Position numbers and translations under genes: made by a program. A stretch of 64,000 nt of DNA from Chrysopilus asiliformis (Eukaryota > Arthropoda > Insecta > Diptera > Rhagionidae). Within the stretch, counting starts at the first letter, position 1, and each line of letters opens with the position of its first letter. The notes below the pieces were generated by a model. It made no database searches. It saw only the letters and a program-made list of their open reading frames with translations, and was not told the DNA's origin. The stretch covers positions 22,989,487-23,053,486 of the forward strand of contig OZ035960.1 of assembly GCA_964034945.1 (NCBI GenBank), written 5' to 3'. Positions 23,147 through 34,593 of this stretch are shown here, in pieces.

Positions 23147-23890
23147 AAAATTACTTCAAGAATCTGTTTTTTTGACCAAGAAGGAAATTTTATTTTCTAT
23201 TTTAAGTTTTTTTCACATTTTGGTTTTCGAGGTCATGTATTTTAGATTTTTTGTACATGTTTGGCTGAAAGATGTTCCAAAATTTACATAGAAGTCGAAA
23301 GAAGGAAACATCTTGTTGAAAGCTATTAAAACGAAATCAAAAGTATTCCACTTTATGCCAACTTAATGCCTACACAAGGCATAAGAATTCAGCAAACATT
23401 TTTTTACATTTTTTTTCTAGACTTTTTTTACATTTTTTATGGTAAAATAAAAGGTGAGTTAATGTTGTACGAGTCAAACTTATGTTAATTTTATATCAAA
23501 AGGATAATTTTTCATCATAATTAGTGGTTTTTATTTCTGTTTGGATTTCGTAGTTTTAACAACTGCTAATTGAGGTTTTCTTTAGACTGAATTTAAAGTT
23601 ATCCCATTTTTTCAGGTTAAAGAAAATATTTTTTTTTTAATGTTCAAAGGGATTTATTTTTAATTTTTCTGAATAAACTACAGAGTCTCTGAATTATTGA
23701 ATTGGCATTGTCGTTTTTAATTAAGGAACGCCTTTGAAATTTGTACCTTTGAAATTTGTACAAGAGTGGATTCCTTAAAAAGCAAGTAAAATATTTGTTA
23801 CTCATAACCCTTTCTATGTTGAATTGAGAACAGATTGAAACAGTAAAGTGTCAGAATCAGGCAGATTTTTTTGAAAAAAACGGCAACAAT
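23147..23890. other. Non-coding stretch, probably upstream Nos intron
   Basis: T-rich sequence with no recognised repeat or gene. Confidence 0.45.
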
Positions 23891-23891
23891 A

Positions 23892-24444
23892 TCGGGTCTT
23901 TCAATAAGGACATAACAATTTTGTATTTAAATAAAACACAGAATAATTGAGATATCGGGCTGAAATTTATTCCAGGTGTAGTGGAGATGTTACATTTAAG
24001 TATGAAATTCGATGTCGTTCATATGGCCACCGCGTGCACGTTTGCTGATTGATTCTTTGCAGCCAATTTTCCACCACTCTTCCATACATATCGGCCGGAA
24101 CGTTGGCAATTTCGCGTTCGATATTGTTCCTGAGCTCCTCTAACGTTGTTGGCTTGTTGGCATAAACCAACGACTCAACATAACCCCATAAAAAGAAATC
24201 CAACAGCATTAAATCGCATGAGCGAGGTGGCCATTCGACCGGACCATTTCTCGAGATTACACGATTGCGACCACCGACTCAGAATTTCGGTAGTAAGTTT
24301 TAATAATTTCCAAACGTTGCTCGTTCGTGAACTTCACCATGTAAACCTTGACTGACGTTTTAGCATTGCCAGATCATAAAAAAAAGTTTTAGGGTGCGTT
24401 TTTATTAAAATACAAAATTGTTATGTCCTTATTGAAAGACCCTT
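23892..24444 (-). mobile_element. Internally deleted mariner-type element, copy 1
   Basis: On its own strand it begins AAGGGTCTTTCAATAAGGAC and ends with the inverse, GTCCTTATTGAAAGACCCGA. The inverted termini continue through ATAACAATTTTGTAT, about 40 bp. It is flanked by TA (23890-23891 and 24445-24446). It retains the transposase start (MVKFTNEQRLEIIKTYYRNS) fused by deletion to the C-terminal part. It is a second copy of the same deletion derivative seen at 29361. Confidence 0.85.
23967..24341 (-). pseudogene. Transposase remnant, mariner-type (N- and C-terminal parts only)
   Basis: The frame opens at 24341 with MVKFTNEQRLEIIKTYYRNS and reaches a stop after about 27 codons. After a deletion the C-terminal region resumes, containing DFFLWGYVESLVYANKPTTL, followed by EELRNNIEREIANVPADM and VVENWLQR. 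FFLWGYVKS is a signature near the last catalytic residue of Tc1/mariner-superfamily transposases common in insects. The central catalytic DD region is absent, so no active enzyme can be made. Confidence 0.8.
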
Positions 24445-24446
24445 TA

Positions 24447-25189
24447 TAAAATACTAAGACGAAATCAGTAATCAGTAATGGCCCAGTAAAATTTTACTGT
24501 ATCTAATTAGTAAATGTTACTGGGAAAACATTAAAAAAAGAATTATCACTGTTTTTCTCAGTAAAATCCCAGTAAAATTTTGCTGGTTTATCCCTTTCGG
24601 TACATGTTTTTTTCTATGGGTTTTAAAAATACTCTGTATACAAATTAATGATGTTTAAGCTATTAGTATTCATTTAAAACAAAAAAAAAACAAAATTAAA
24701 AATTTTAATTTTTTTCAAATACGTTCACTGTGGTCCAGCTTTTTACTCAAAAAATCAAAATTGGGTCAAAAATGCACTTAATGGTGCACTGAATGAGAAT
24801 AGAGTGTTGAAAATAAATAAATAATATGACAATTCAAATTTTTTAGCATGATGCCATATGGCATCAAAATACCGAAAGGGTTAAAGTTTAAATATCGCCA
24901 CCAGTATTTACTTAGGTACAATTTTTACAAATTTTCTCCGCGGATTTTTAACAAAAATGCTGCCACTGTTTAACAGAGACTTTGTTAATCTAACAGTATC
25001 TTTGGAACCTTAAAACAAACTGTTAATTTTTATACCAAAAAATATCTGTCTGTCTGGTTCAACAAAAATTTAAAAAAAAAACCGACTATACCTTTCCCCT
25101 CACCAATGCAAGCGTAACGGTTTCGGCCATTGATCTCAAAAACCATTTTTCATAACCTCTCCATACTTAAGAATCCTATCGTGCGAGCT
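24447..25189. other. Non-coding stretch, nothing recognised
   Basis: It includes several CAGTAAAATTTTACTG-type short palindromes (24485-24590) but no gene. Confidence 0.45.
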
Positions 25190-25611
25190 TTAAACAAAAT
25201 TATAATTGGAGTATTTTGATACATGCACTCTAAATGGTTTGTGTGAATTCACACTAAATTTTGTTGCAAAAAACTCATTTTTTGTAGTATTTTCACACTT
25301 TTGATGTGTGATTTCCAACATTCGCGTGAAATCTCTATTTTTGAGTGATTTCACTACAAAATTTGTGTGATTTCCAACAAGAGAATATGGAATTTGTGTG
25401 ATTTCACACAATGGAAGTGAAATACGTCACAGCAGATAGTAAAATCCAACAGCAGTGTAATTTCACTACAAATTCTGAGTGAAAACCGTCGTCTTGATTG
25501 ACATCAACCTTTTCCTCAAGTTTTTCGGACAAAAACTCATTTAAGGGTTTTCGGGATCGCTGAATCATGTTCTGGAGCCAAAAAGTTCGTCAGGACATAT
25601 CAAAGGCAAGG

Positions 25612-25850
25612 ATATATATTCGAAAACTAAAAAGTAAATACATAAAAAAAGTTTAAAAAAATTTTTTTAAAGAAAACTATTAGGGCAAAAATAATCAGAA
25701 ATAAAAGCGAAATAAATATTTAATTTATTTTATTTTTATGCTTTTATCTCGCTTTTATTTCTGATACACGGTGCTCAAAATACTTTTTTTTTCTTTTCAG
25801 TACATTTTTTTAATAAAAGCTTTTTATAGATTTTAATAAAAGCTTTTTAG
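25612..25850. repeat. HMT hairpin without minisatellite
   Basis: ATCAGAAATAAAAGCGAAAT pairs with its inverse around TCTCGCTTTTATTTCTGAT. It is followed by the conserved CTTTTCAGTACATTTTTTTA and TTAATAAAAGCTTTTTA segments seen in HMT copies at 51540 and 59381. The 122-bp array is missing. Confidence 0.65.
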
Positions 25851-25851
25851 T

Positions 25852-25998
25852 GAAATCGCACACATTTTGTGTGAAATCGCACACATTTAATGTGAAATCG
25901 CACACATTTTGTGTAAAATCGCACACATTTTGTGTGAAATCGCACACATTTTGTGTGAAATCGCACACATTTTGTGTGAAATCGCACACATTTTGTGT
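25852..25998 (+). repeat. 21-bp tandem array, about seven units
   Basis: The unit TGAAATCGCACACATTTTGTG is repeated about seven times, nearly perfectly (one unit has TTAATG, one has TAAAATC). Confidence 0.92.
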
Positions 25999-26319
25999 GA
26001 ATTCACTATTCTTTTGTTGATTTTTTGTGTGAAATCACTTCATATTTTGTTGGAATTCACGCTGATTTTTGTGTGAATTCACGCTCTATTTTCCAATCAC
26101 ACTTAAGTGTGAAATCACTACATTTAATGTAGGAAACCCAGATTCCTACATTAAATGTAGTGAAATCCAACAGAAATCAATTAGAGTGTGTGATTTCTTT
26201 CTATCTGACGTCGGCACTAAATTTTCGCCGATTGCATGCGAATCACTGCAATCATGAGACTGTAGATCAGTGGTTCTTAACCGGTGCTCCGCGAGCTTGT
26301 TGCAAGTGCTCCGCGAAAT

Positions 26320-26477
26320 ATTTGTGTGAGCTCGGTTTCTCGACATTAGCCAATATAAAAACTAAGAAACGCGCAAGACTTACTAATTTAGACGAAGAAT
26401 TGAGAGTAGCTATATCAAATATTAGACCTAATATCGCTGAAATCTGCAAAAACCGACAAGCTCAGTTATCACATTAA
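26320..26477 (+). pseudogene. hAT transposase C-terminal remnant
   Basis: The frame to the stop at 26477 reads LCELGFSTLANIKTKKRARL, then DEELRVAISNIRPNIAEICK and KQAQ-like RQAQLSH. FSTL-NIKTK-R--L followed by LRVA-S-I-P-I--LC--KQAH-SH is the conserved end of ZBED5/FAM200-type hAT transposases. The N-terminal, zinc-finger and catalytic parts are deleted. An ATG at 26160 lies outside the element and is not its start. Confidence 0.8.
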
Positions 26478-26578
26478 ATGATTTTCGTCTCAAATAAATT
26501 TCATTCGAATATATAATTTTTTTTTATTAATTTTTTTAATTGATGTGTTTTTTAACTGTTATGTAATAATCAGTTTAA

Positions 26579-27059
26579 TCATACTAATATATAAAAATGA
26601 GTTGGTGTCTGTCTGTCTGTTTGTTCCTCTTTCACGTAAAAACGGCTGAACCGATTGACTAGAAATTTGACATGAATGTCTGTGAGAGTTCTGGTTCCAA
26701 CATAGGTATACGGAAAAGTAGCGCGATAGGTGGAGGGAGTAAGGGGAGGTGGTAAAGTGATTTCGAAACTTAGTTTTTGCGCTATGTTACTCTTTTGCGG
26801 GGAAACTACTGAACCGATTGGCCTGAAATTTGGCATAGATGTTCTTCGGGAGTCCAGCCCCAACATAGACCCATTAAAAAGTAGCCCGAGAGGTGGGGAA
26901 GTAAGGATAGGGGATATAATGATCTCGAAACTTAGCTCTTCCTCTATGTTACCCTTTCGCGGGGAAACTACTGAGCCGATTGGCCTCAAGTTTAGCTCCA
27001 ACATAGACCATCAAAAAAAAAAATTGAAAAAACCCGGCAAGGACGGGTATGCAAGCTAG
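26579..27059 (-). mobile_element. CT-family dispersed repeat, copy B (three modules)
   Basis: The reverse-strand copy ends GGGTATGCAAGCTAG at 27059. It has three TCTATGTTGG-GCGAAAGAG modules, against two in copy A, so module number varies. It is nested in the 26278 hAT element and therefore younger. Confidence 0.75.
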
Positions 27060-27179
27060 TTTTTAATTAAAGTGATGTCTGTTGGTTTTTTGACTCTTTG
27101 ATTTTTGTGCTCCGCGAATTTTTCTTCTGATCAAAAGTGCTCCCTGACTTTAAAAAGGTTAAGAATCACTGCTGTAGAT

Positions 27180-28870
27180 GGTCCGCCTAAGCTTGGCTAA
27201 GTTCGCCTTGAGGTAGACAAATGTAGCAACCGCTTTCGCACTTGCACCTTTTTGCCCAGATGAGTTCAGTCCTATATTTGACTTGGAATGTTTTGAATTT
27301 TTGTGCCGTGGTATTTTTTGTTTGGGTTGTGGAAGAATCTTGTTTTGTTCTAAATTTACTGCAGCACCAATTTGTACAGATTTTCAGTATTTGAATGGAG
27401 TTTTCCAATACTTGAGTGCAAACTAAGGCACGCGGCGAATGTAGACGAGAATGTCTGCCAAATCGCTTGTCAAAGTTTGATTCACCCGCATCCGGCAAAA
27501 GTAAAGTGTATTTAATAAAAAAAAATTAATTTAAAAAAGAAATATATTTCAAAAACAACATAATTTTTCTTGAGATCTCAACAGAAATCTTAAAATTTTT
27601 GACAAAACATATTTTTTTCGAATTCTCTAATGCCTGATAAAGATTACCTTCAATCTGGGAATACAAGAACATTACTTATTTAAAGACAAAATTTTCTACA
27701 GCATTGTACAAAAAATCACCCGAAAATCACCTAAAAAAATAAAACCCAAACCATTTCAAGGTAAATTTGCCGTTGTAAGAACACCTAAGTGAATTTTATA
27801 AAAGACAAGAATAATAAAATAAGCAAAATGAATTTTTATTGTCGGATTAACTTGACACATCGTAAAATATAATTTAATGTTTCATTAAAAGCAGCAATAT
27901 TCATGTACGTTATATTCACGTCATTCATATGCGAGACAGTGTATCATCTGCATAGCAATTTTATGAAATATAAATTTAATTTCAAATCCTAAATGTTCGT
28001 AAATGTAATTTTTTCGGCATCTATCATTTCCCACTAGGACTTTGATGTTCCACTTACACGATTCACGCACATTACAATGAACTCGTTAAGGATATTAATG
28101 TTCCACTTAATTTTAGTCCTCATACTCTTTGTCTTCTCTTCATGTACTTACTTAAAATATCGTAATTTTAAAATTATCCTCATATTTTCGTCATTACACA
28201 TGGATTTGAAGCGATAAAAAAAACTTCTTAGATAATTGTGAAACCCAAAGAATTTGCATAGTTTGCCGTCAACTGAAAATTAATTCCTTTAGTCGCACCT
28301 AATTTAAATTAAATCTTTCTGTGACATGGCGAAACAAAACAACAATAAAGTTTATATCGACTTTAAGGACTTTTTGTTTAACTCTACCTTAAATGGGGCA
28401 AGTTGAAGGAGAATTGATGATTCTTTTCTTTTTGTTGATCCGTAGATAAGATTTATTACGCGACACGCACCCAATTAAAAGATCGGACTAAAACAACAAT
28501 AAAGAGCAGAAAGTTAATTGGAAGTTGAAAAGTATCGTCCTAGGAAACCCCTTTAAGTGTTAAATTTCACCAAACTGTGTTTACTGTACCAAATTTGCTC
28601 TCGGAAAATAAAATAGCGAAAAAGTAAATGTTTATCTTCACAACTAATATCAAAGTCTGACACAAGTTTTGTAAGTTTAGTAGATAAACATCAAAACATT
28701 GAGATAAAGATTTCACAATTAAGTTGGATAATGACTTTAACAATTAAATCTGAGAAATTCAAAAACGGGTTTTTTCTAACCAGTATTTATTTTTATTTAT
28801 TGTTTTTTTTTTTTTTAGAACGGCTACACGAAATTTTATGAAACTTGACAGTAAATTTTATGTTACACCA
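27180..28870. other. Non-coding stretch; one unassigned 103-codon frame
   Basis: A minus-strand open frame at 27187-27498 has a cysteine-bearing end (KRCKCESGCYICLPQ). I do not recognise it and see no splice or promoter support. The remaining sequence shows no repeat or gene. Confidence 0.35.
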
Positions 28871-28877
28871 ATGTCAA

Positions 28878-29060
28878 AAACATAAGAAAAGCTAGAAATG
28901 CCTGGGGCTAATCGTCAAATACTCTCTATTAGGACAGACAAAATTTTTATGGAAAAAATTCCATTCGTATGTGGGAACGGGGAAGAATTGGTCCGATTGG
29001 ATTTTGAAAATATCCACTATTTTATACTTTTTCTATACAAACATACGATTGTATGTGACT
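28878..29060 (+). repeat. PS-related repeat fragment (Q subfamily)
   Basis: It starts AACATAAGAAAAGCTAGAAA, then GGGGCTAATCGTCAAATACT and GGACAGACAAAATTTTTAT. The same opening lies at 45761 and 56425. The 3' end is not clear. Confidence 0.5.
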
Positions 29061-29360
29061 TTTCTGAAAATTCTACATGTTATCAAGAATTTTAAGTTTT
29101 TCCAGTCACAGTACTAATTCAAAAATGTCAACCATAACAAAAGGGTTTATATTTTTTTTTTGCCGAAAAAATATTTTTTTCTGTTCGAAAATCGAGTACA
29201 AAAGTGTTATTCAAAAGAATTTTAAAAAGTCAAAAAATATGCAAGTTGTTGAAAAGTGAGCTCCCAAAGGAAAAATATGATTAACACAAAACATTCCTCT
29301 TAAATATGTAGATTCGAGGAAAGAATATGTACTTATGGGAGGAAAAGCAGAATGTTAATA

Positions 29361-29940
29361 AAGGGTCTTTCAATAAGGACATAACAATTTTGTATTTTAA
29401 TAAAAACGCACCTTAAAACTTTTTTTATGATCTGGCAATGATAAAACGTCAGTCAAGGTTTACATTTTTATCATGGTGAAGTTCACGAACGAGCAACGTT
29501 TGGAAATTATTAAAACTTACTACCGAAATTCTGAGTCCGATGGAATGATAATGAAAATGATGAAATGAAATTATGAATGAAATGATTGTCCGGTCGAATG
29601 GCCACCTCGCTCATGCGATTTAACGCCGTTGGATTTCTTTTTATGGGGTTATGTTAAGTCGTTGTTTTATGCCAACAAGCCAACAACGTTAGAGGAGCTC
29701 AGGAATAATATCGAACGCGAAATTGTAAACGTTCCGGCCGATATGTGTGGAAGAGTGGTGGAAAATTGGCTGCAAAGAACCAATCAGCAAACGTGCTCGC
29801 GGTGGCCATGTGAACGACATCGAATTTCATACTTAAATGTAACATGTCCACTACACCTGGAATAAATTTCAGCCCGATATCTCAATTATTCTGTGTTTTA
29901 TTTAAATACAAAATTGTTATGTCCTTATTGAAAGACCCGA
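29361..29940 (+). mobile_element. Internally deleted mariner-type element, copy 2
   Basis: It has the same termini as the 23892 copy in the opposite orientation (AAGGGTCTTTC to GAAAGACCCGA), flanked by TA (29359-29360 and 29941-29942). The 580-bp length against 553 bp reflects a small insertion after the transposase start. Both copies share the same N/C fusion, so they derive from one deletion element that itself moved. Confidence 0.85.
29474..29865 (+). pseudogene. Transposase remnant, mariner-type
   Basis: It opens with the same MVKFTNEQRLEIIKTYYRNS start. After a divergent joint the C-terminal frame at 29629 reads DFFLWGYVKSLFYANKPTTL through the final HRISYLNVTCPLHLE. The catalytic centre is missing. 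The 78-codon C-terminal open frame is intact but cannot be a functional transposase. Confidence 0.8.
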
Positions 29941-29942
29941 TA

Positions 29943-31098
29943 TATCCCTCGTAATATTCTCTATCCGATACTGCATACTCCATTAAAATTCGTTAACTGC
30001 GTTCAGATATAGCAGGACAGGGGGGTCAGAAGAAAGGGAATGTAGCAATTTTTTTCTGGTTTATATGCTCTCTAAAGAGACCTCTATCTAATGGAGGAAA
30101 CCTCATGAAAATCTGTGGACTGGTTTACGAAATAACAGGTGAGGGGGTCAGAGGGGAGGGCAACTTCTGATACAACCATGGCTAAAACCATCCGCGTCAT
30201 CACAACCTGTTCAACGCAATTCATTTCAATGTTCTAAGTTAAGGGGGTCAAAAGCTACTGAGGAACATCCTTCTTTGACAGCTCAAACGCATAAACTCTT
30301 CATTTTTCGGAAATCGCATAAAATTTACGGAAAAATAAACTTATAGAAATTCAATTGCGTTACTGTGACAGCACACAAAAAACACAAACAATTTGTTTTG
30401 ATAAAAATCTTCGGACATTTTGTTCCAATTACTTTTTGAATGTAATTTAAATTTTCAATGTAATACTGAACACATTTCAATTAAATTTTAAAGTGGATGA
30501 AACCTTACTCGTAATTTATATCTACTTCAATATTTATATTTACAAGTACCATCCCGATTACTTATTTTTACGATATCAAAATAAATTCACAACCAAATTT
30601 CAAATGAAATTTTATTGATGAAAATCTCGTGATAATAAAAATGATTGACTGCAAGAAGCTCTACTAAAAAATTCAAAAAATACCTCGAATATTGTACATT
30701 CGTCAACAAAAGATGTAAATTGTATAAAACAAAGGAATGGTGTTGGGATGAAAAAAGCCAAAATTAAAAGCGAAAACCTTATTTACAAGAGATTGTTTGT
30801 TAGGCAAATATTAATTTGGTGTATACAGGCATGTTTTGAACAATTCTCTTTAATGCGAACTCAGTCGTTAACAATAAAATAGTAAAAAAAAAAGTATGCC
30901 TTGAATGGAAAAGGGAATAGACTGCTAATCCCTATTCCTTTCACTCTCTCTTTTATACTTATTTATAATATCCTTTTAGCTCAATTTCTGAGCGAAAATT
31001 ATTCAACTCACCACTTGAATTGATTATTAAGGAAATTTGAAAACTAAATTTGTATTTTGACTAATCTTTAAATTATGAAAAGTTATTTATATAATAAA
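29943..31098. other. Non-coding stretch, nothing recognised
   Basis: Mixed A+T-rich sequence with GGGGGTCAGA-like patches (30020-30250). No gene or clear repeat boundary. Confidence 0.45.
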
Positions 31099-31617
31099 AA
31101 CATAACAAAAGCTATACTTGCCAATCTGGCAATTATTGAAAACCCGTATGGTGATATTCGTATCAAAATTCGAACAGTTGTACCAAAATTCCACTTTGAA
31201 GTCAAACTTTCCAATAAGATTTTTTAAAATTTATTCCAATCGGATTTTGATGTATGGGATTTTCATGCAGAATCATATCCTAAATAACTTTTGTTCTTGC
31301 AAAAGAACAAAATGGTCCATTTTTGCCCATGAACGAACTTAGCCTCGAATTTTACGAAAAACGGATCTGTATAAAATTTCAAGTCTCTAGCTCAATCCGT
31401 GCGCCCGCAATCCGCGCTACAGACGAACAAACAGACAGACGAACAGACAGACGGACGGACAGACAGACAGACGGACGGACGGACATGCAAAAATTAATTC
31501 TTTTTATCATTCTAAACACACTGGTGTAATTCATTTTTGTGTGTGATAACGGGATCTTGGCGTTACAAACGGTAAGGCAAAGTTAATATACCCTTTGGTT
31601 TTACCATACGGGTATAA
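31099..31617 (+). mobile_element. PS-family dispersed repeat, copy 3
   Basis: It is full length apart from a small internal deletion near 31300, which lacks the GGGGGGTACCCCCC palindrome found in copies 1 and 2. It starts AACATAACAAAAGCTATACT and ends CCATACGGGTATAA. Confidence 0.7.
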
Positions 31618-32100
31618 CCGGCGACTCCGTAACTTTAAAACGTGAGCCCCCCTGGCTTCCAAAAAAAATCTGACTATTTAATTTTGGTAAACGTGATTTC
31701 ATTAGAAGAATTGAGAACTACTAAAGTTTCATAAAGTAAAGTCGAATAGATTTAGTCTACCGTTTGTAACGTATCGAATCAATCGTCAGATAAAAAATGA
31801 ATTACACCAGGGTGTTTAGGATGGCAAAAGATTTTAATTGACGCCTATCCGTCCGTCTGTCTGTCTGTCTGAAAACACATTTTTTTCGGTTTTTCGCGAT
31901 TTCCTCAAAAACCGTGTCGGGTATCAAAAAATGTATAAAGGAAAAACATGTGTAGGATTTGATTTTACATAACTCTTCCATACATTAAAGCTCAATCGGA
32001 CCGCTGATTCCCCCTATATAAATGGAAGATTTTGTGCTAAAATTCGATCTGTCCCAGTATTTCACGACTGCCCGCTAGGGATTATAGCTTTTTTATGTTT
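31618..32100 (-). mobile_element. Diverged PS-related repeat, tail-to-tail with copy 3
   Basis: On the minus strand it would start AAACATAAAAAAGCTATAAT and contains a GACAGACAGACAGACGGACG tract and a GGTGTAATTCATTTTTTATC block, as in PS. It is strongly diverged and abuts copy 3 in the opposite orientation. Confidence 0.55.
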
Positions 32101-34369
32101 ATTTAATGTTTCTGATATCGAAAATATTTTGAAAAAATTAATATGGAAAGTTTCATATCACAATACTTTACTAAACTGTGCGTTAAAAGAAAATAATATG
32201 ATAATAAATTGCCTTTTCTATTAAGAATGAAGGCTTTGAACAAACCCAAAAAATTAAACAACTAAATTTCATTCATATCCGCCCAAACTCTCAAGCGTTC
32301 TCTGAACATCAAATTTTTCCATTTCAGTGCGGAGGACGAAATATAAACAGAATCATAGATCTCTGGCCCTCAAGGATCTCCTCCCCATTCGCCTTATGTC
32401 CGGTTAATGTTGCGAATATGAATTTATGCTCAACCTGTCACGGTTCAAGACAGCAGCGGGGCAACACAACAGGAAAATCGCCTCCCCCAGGATAGACCTT
32501 CAAATGTTTGAACTGGGGTTGCCTTGGCTTAAAAGTAGAGATTGGGTCTACAATTGGCGGCTATGAAGTTTCCCCATAGATTCCCGTAAATGGGTTTTCA
32601 ACAATACTAAGCCTAGGGATCTATCAATTTGTTGGCATTAAAATAACACATGAAAAACTGAAAGCATCTTGCTAGCTGCAATCTTTCTTTATAATCGGAT
32701 AGAACATGACGGTAACTAAAAGCCTAGCAGGCGAGAAGCTTTACGTTAGATTTTAATAAATGGATTTCGTATTTTCTTGTTTCGAGATGAACCTGCCGTT
32801 TGCGACGAAAGTATAAAATTTTCCACAGGATTTTAATAAAGGACATGGAGTTTCCTTTTCAATTTTACTTCTTGGAACGCAAAAAACCAACGATTAGACT
32901 CATGTCAGTTTGTAAACATCTGCTTACGATAAGGTTTATTCACTAGGAATTGAGTTTCCAGAGTCCTTTATAATTTGTAGGATTAAACTTATTTTAAAGG
33001 AAAGATTCGAACGAGTTCTCCCTCTTTGATTCCTCGTAATTGGTATGGATTTTGACCGAAAAATATTTAAAAAATTTAAAAATATAATCCTAAATGTGTG
33101 CCCATTTTATGCAAAGCTCCTAAATTGTTTAAACTTTCCTTTTTACAAAAAAAAAATCAGAAAGTAATGTCTCTTTCTCAGTCCTTGTTTATCCAAATGA
33201 ATCTTTCAAGCGGTTTTCCAAAAAGTACTTAAAAACTCCATTCCTTAAACACTATGGCAAAAAGTATTGAAATTCTTTCATTCACTCGTTTGTCGCAGTT
33301 TTATCACCGATGATTGACAGGATCATTAATCAATTTGATATCCCCCGCATTCTTCGATTCGCACGTTTTACCACTAAAAATCGTTTTCTCGTAATCTTTA
33401 ATCTGGCGATGTTAACACATCTGCCAATTGATGGGATGACAGGCTAACACTAAACATATTCGTACAAGGATACAGAAAAGGATGTTCGATTGTAAATATA
33501 TTTGCGTGTATTTCGTTCTGCAAAACTACATAAATATAAACATCCATGGGGACCAGATTTCCCAGAAGAAATTGTTGAAACGATGTCAATCTGTATGCGG
33601 AAGTGTGTGCGTGTGACTGATATCCAACCGATTGACATAAAAGGATAAAAACTCATTCAATCAAGTGGACTACATCAAATCGTTTGCTTTGAGTAAATTT
33701 ACATTTTTGTATAGATTTCATGGTCCAAGAATAGTGTCAGTCATCAAATTTTTCGACCGAAGGACGAATTTTTTTTCTAGGTCTGTGTAAGATTGTATTT
33801 TATTGTGTTAAATTCAAATTGTATATAGTCAGAGGCTGGATAATGTTTTATAAGTAAAACCCACACAAGTGTCTTCAATTAATAAAAATTTTCAAGTTTA
33901 ACCCAGCCAGGTTTCATTTTCAACGTTCACATTGCCTTCAAAAGGATGAAATGAATGAAAATCAAGGATGAATGGATAAAGTCGTCTAGTGGTTTTGGGG
34001 CGAGGATTAAGTGGTATGGCTAATTGGTACACATAGAAAAATTTGGTGTGAAACTTCCAAAAGTGTTCGATAAATGTATTTAGAAAGCGCCTGATAGATA
34101 CGTTTTTTTACAAAAGGATAAAAAAGAATCCATTCGGCGCATTTTTAAGGGCCACTTTAATGTTTAAATTTGTTACATTATGAGGTTAAAAATTATCCAT
34201 TTGAAATTTTAAAAAATCCATTAATTTAAAATTACGCGAACTAAAACCCTACAAATGTGTATGAGATTATGGTGGTAATTTTTAAAGAAAATGTCTCTTT
34301 TTCAACTCCGTTGATGATTAAGAACTTTTAAATTCTGTGTTTGATTTATTTTTTAATATTTGTTACCTG
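32101..34369. other. Non-coding stretch with one G+C-richer patch
   Basis: The patch at about 32320-32580 is less A+T-rich than its surroundings. It begins after a TTTTTCCATTTCAG acceptor-like tract and holds a 56-codon stop-free frame (32331-32498) containing CGGRNINRII and NLCSTCHGSRQQRG. I recognise no protein family. The rest shows nothing. Confidence 0.35.
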
Positions 34370-34593
34370 GGCTGGAATCATGTATCTCGACGCGTCTCTG
34401 TCTTTCGACTTCGACGCAGCTTTTGACTCTTGACTTCGCCATATCTGCAGCTTGAAATTTCGCGGAATCGTCACTATGAATCGAAACGTGATTCTGACCT
34501 GTCATTTGAAGCTGCAGATATGGCGAAGTCAAGAGTCAAAAGCTGCGTCGAAGTCGAAAGACAGAGACGCGTCGAGATACATGATTCCAGCCC
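34370..34593. repeat. Near-perfect palindrome with ~90-bp arms
   Basis: GGGCTGGAATCATGTATCTC at 34370 pairs with its exact inverse ending at 34593. The arms (34370-34460 and 34503-34593) include TCGACGCGTCTCTGTC and CATATCTGCAGCTT. The spacer is about 42 bp. Such conservation implies a recent foldback insertion or a constrained hairpin. No TSD is evident. Confidence 0.9.

Larger units (their letters stand above)
25190..26190. repeat. GTGTGAAATC-type degenerate satellite
   Basis: The region is built of variants of TGTGTGAAWTCRCAC in both orientations, interrupted by an HMT hairpin at about 25612-25850. The right part holds a regular 21-bp array. A perfect inverse of TACATTAAATGTAG lies near 26124-26160. 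Open frames in it only reflect the repeat. Confidence 0.7.
26278..27171 (+). mobile_element. hAT element (Buster/ZBED5-like) with nested CT repeat
   Basis: The termini are CAGTGGTTCTTAACC and GGTTAAGAATCACTG, flanked by an exact 8-bp TSD, CTGTAGAT (26270-26277 and 27172-27179). The left half carries the transposase C-terminus. A CT-family repeat is inserted at 26579-27059. This terminal type (CAGTGGTTCTTAACC) is common among animal hAT elements. Confidence 0.88.

Noticed and set aside
25852..25998. CRISPR-like array of regular short repeats
   Set aside because: Units are contiguous 21-bp tandem repeats with no unique spacers, in an insect-type genome.
32101..34369. Plus-strand gene in the G+C-richer patch
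   Set aside because: Only one short frame, no matching donor or further exons recognised; kept as a low-interest finding.
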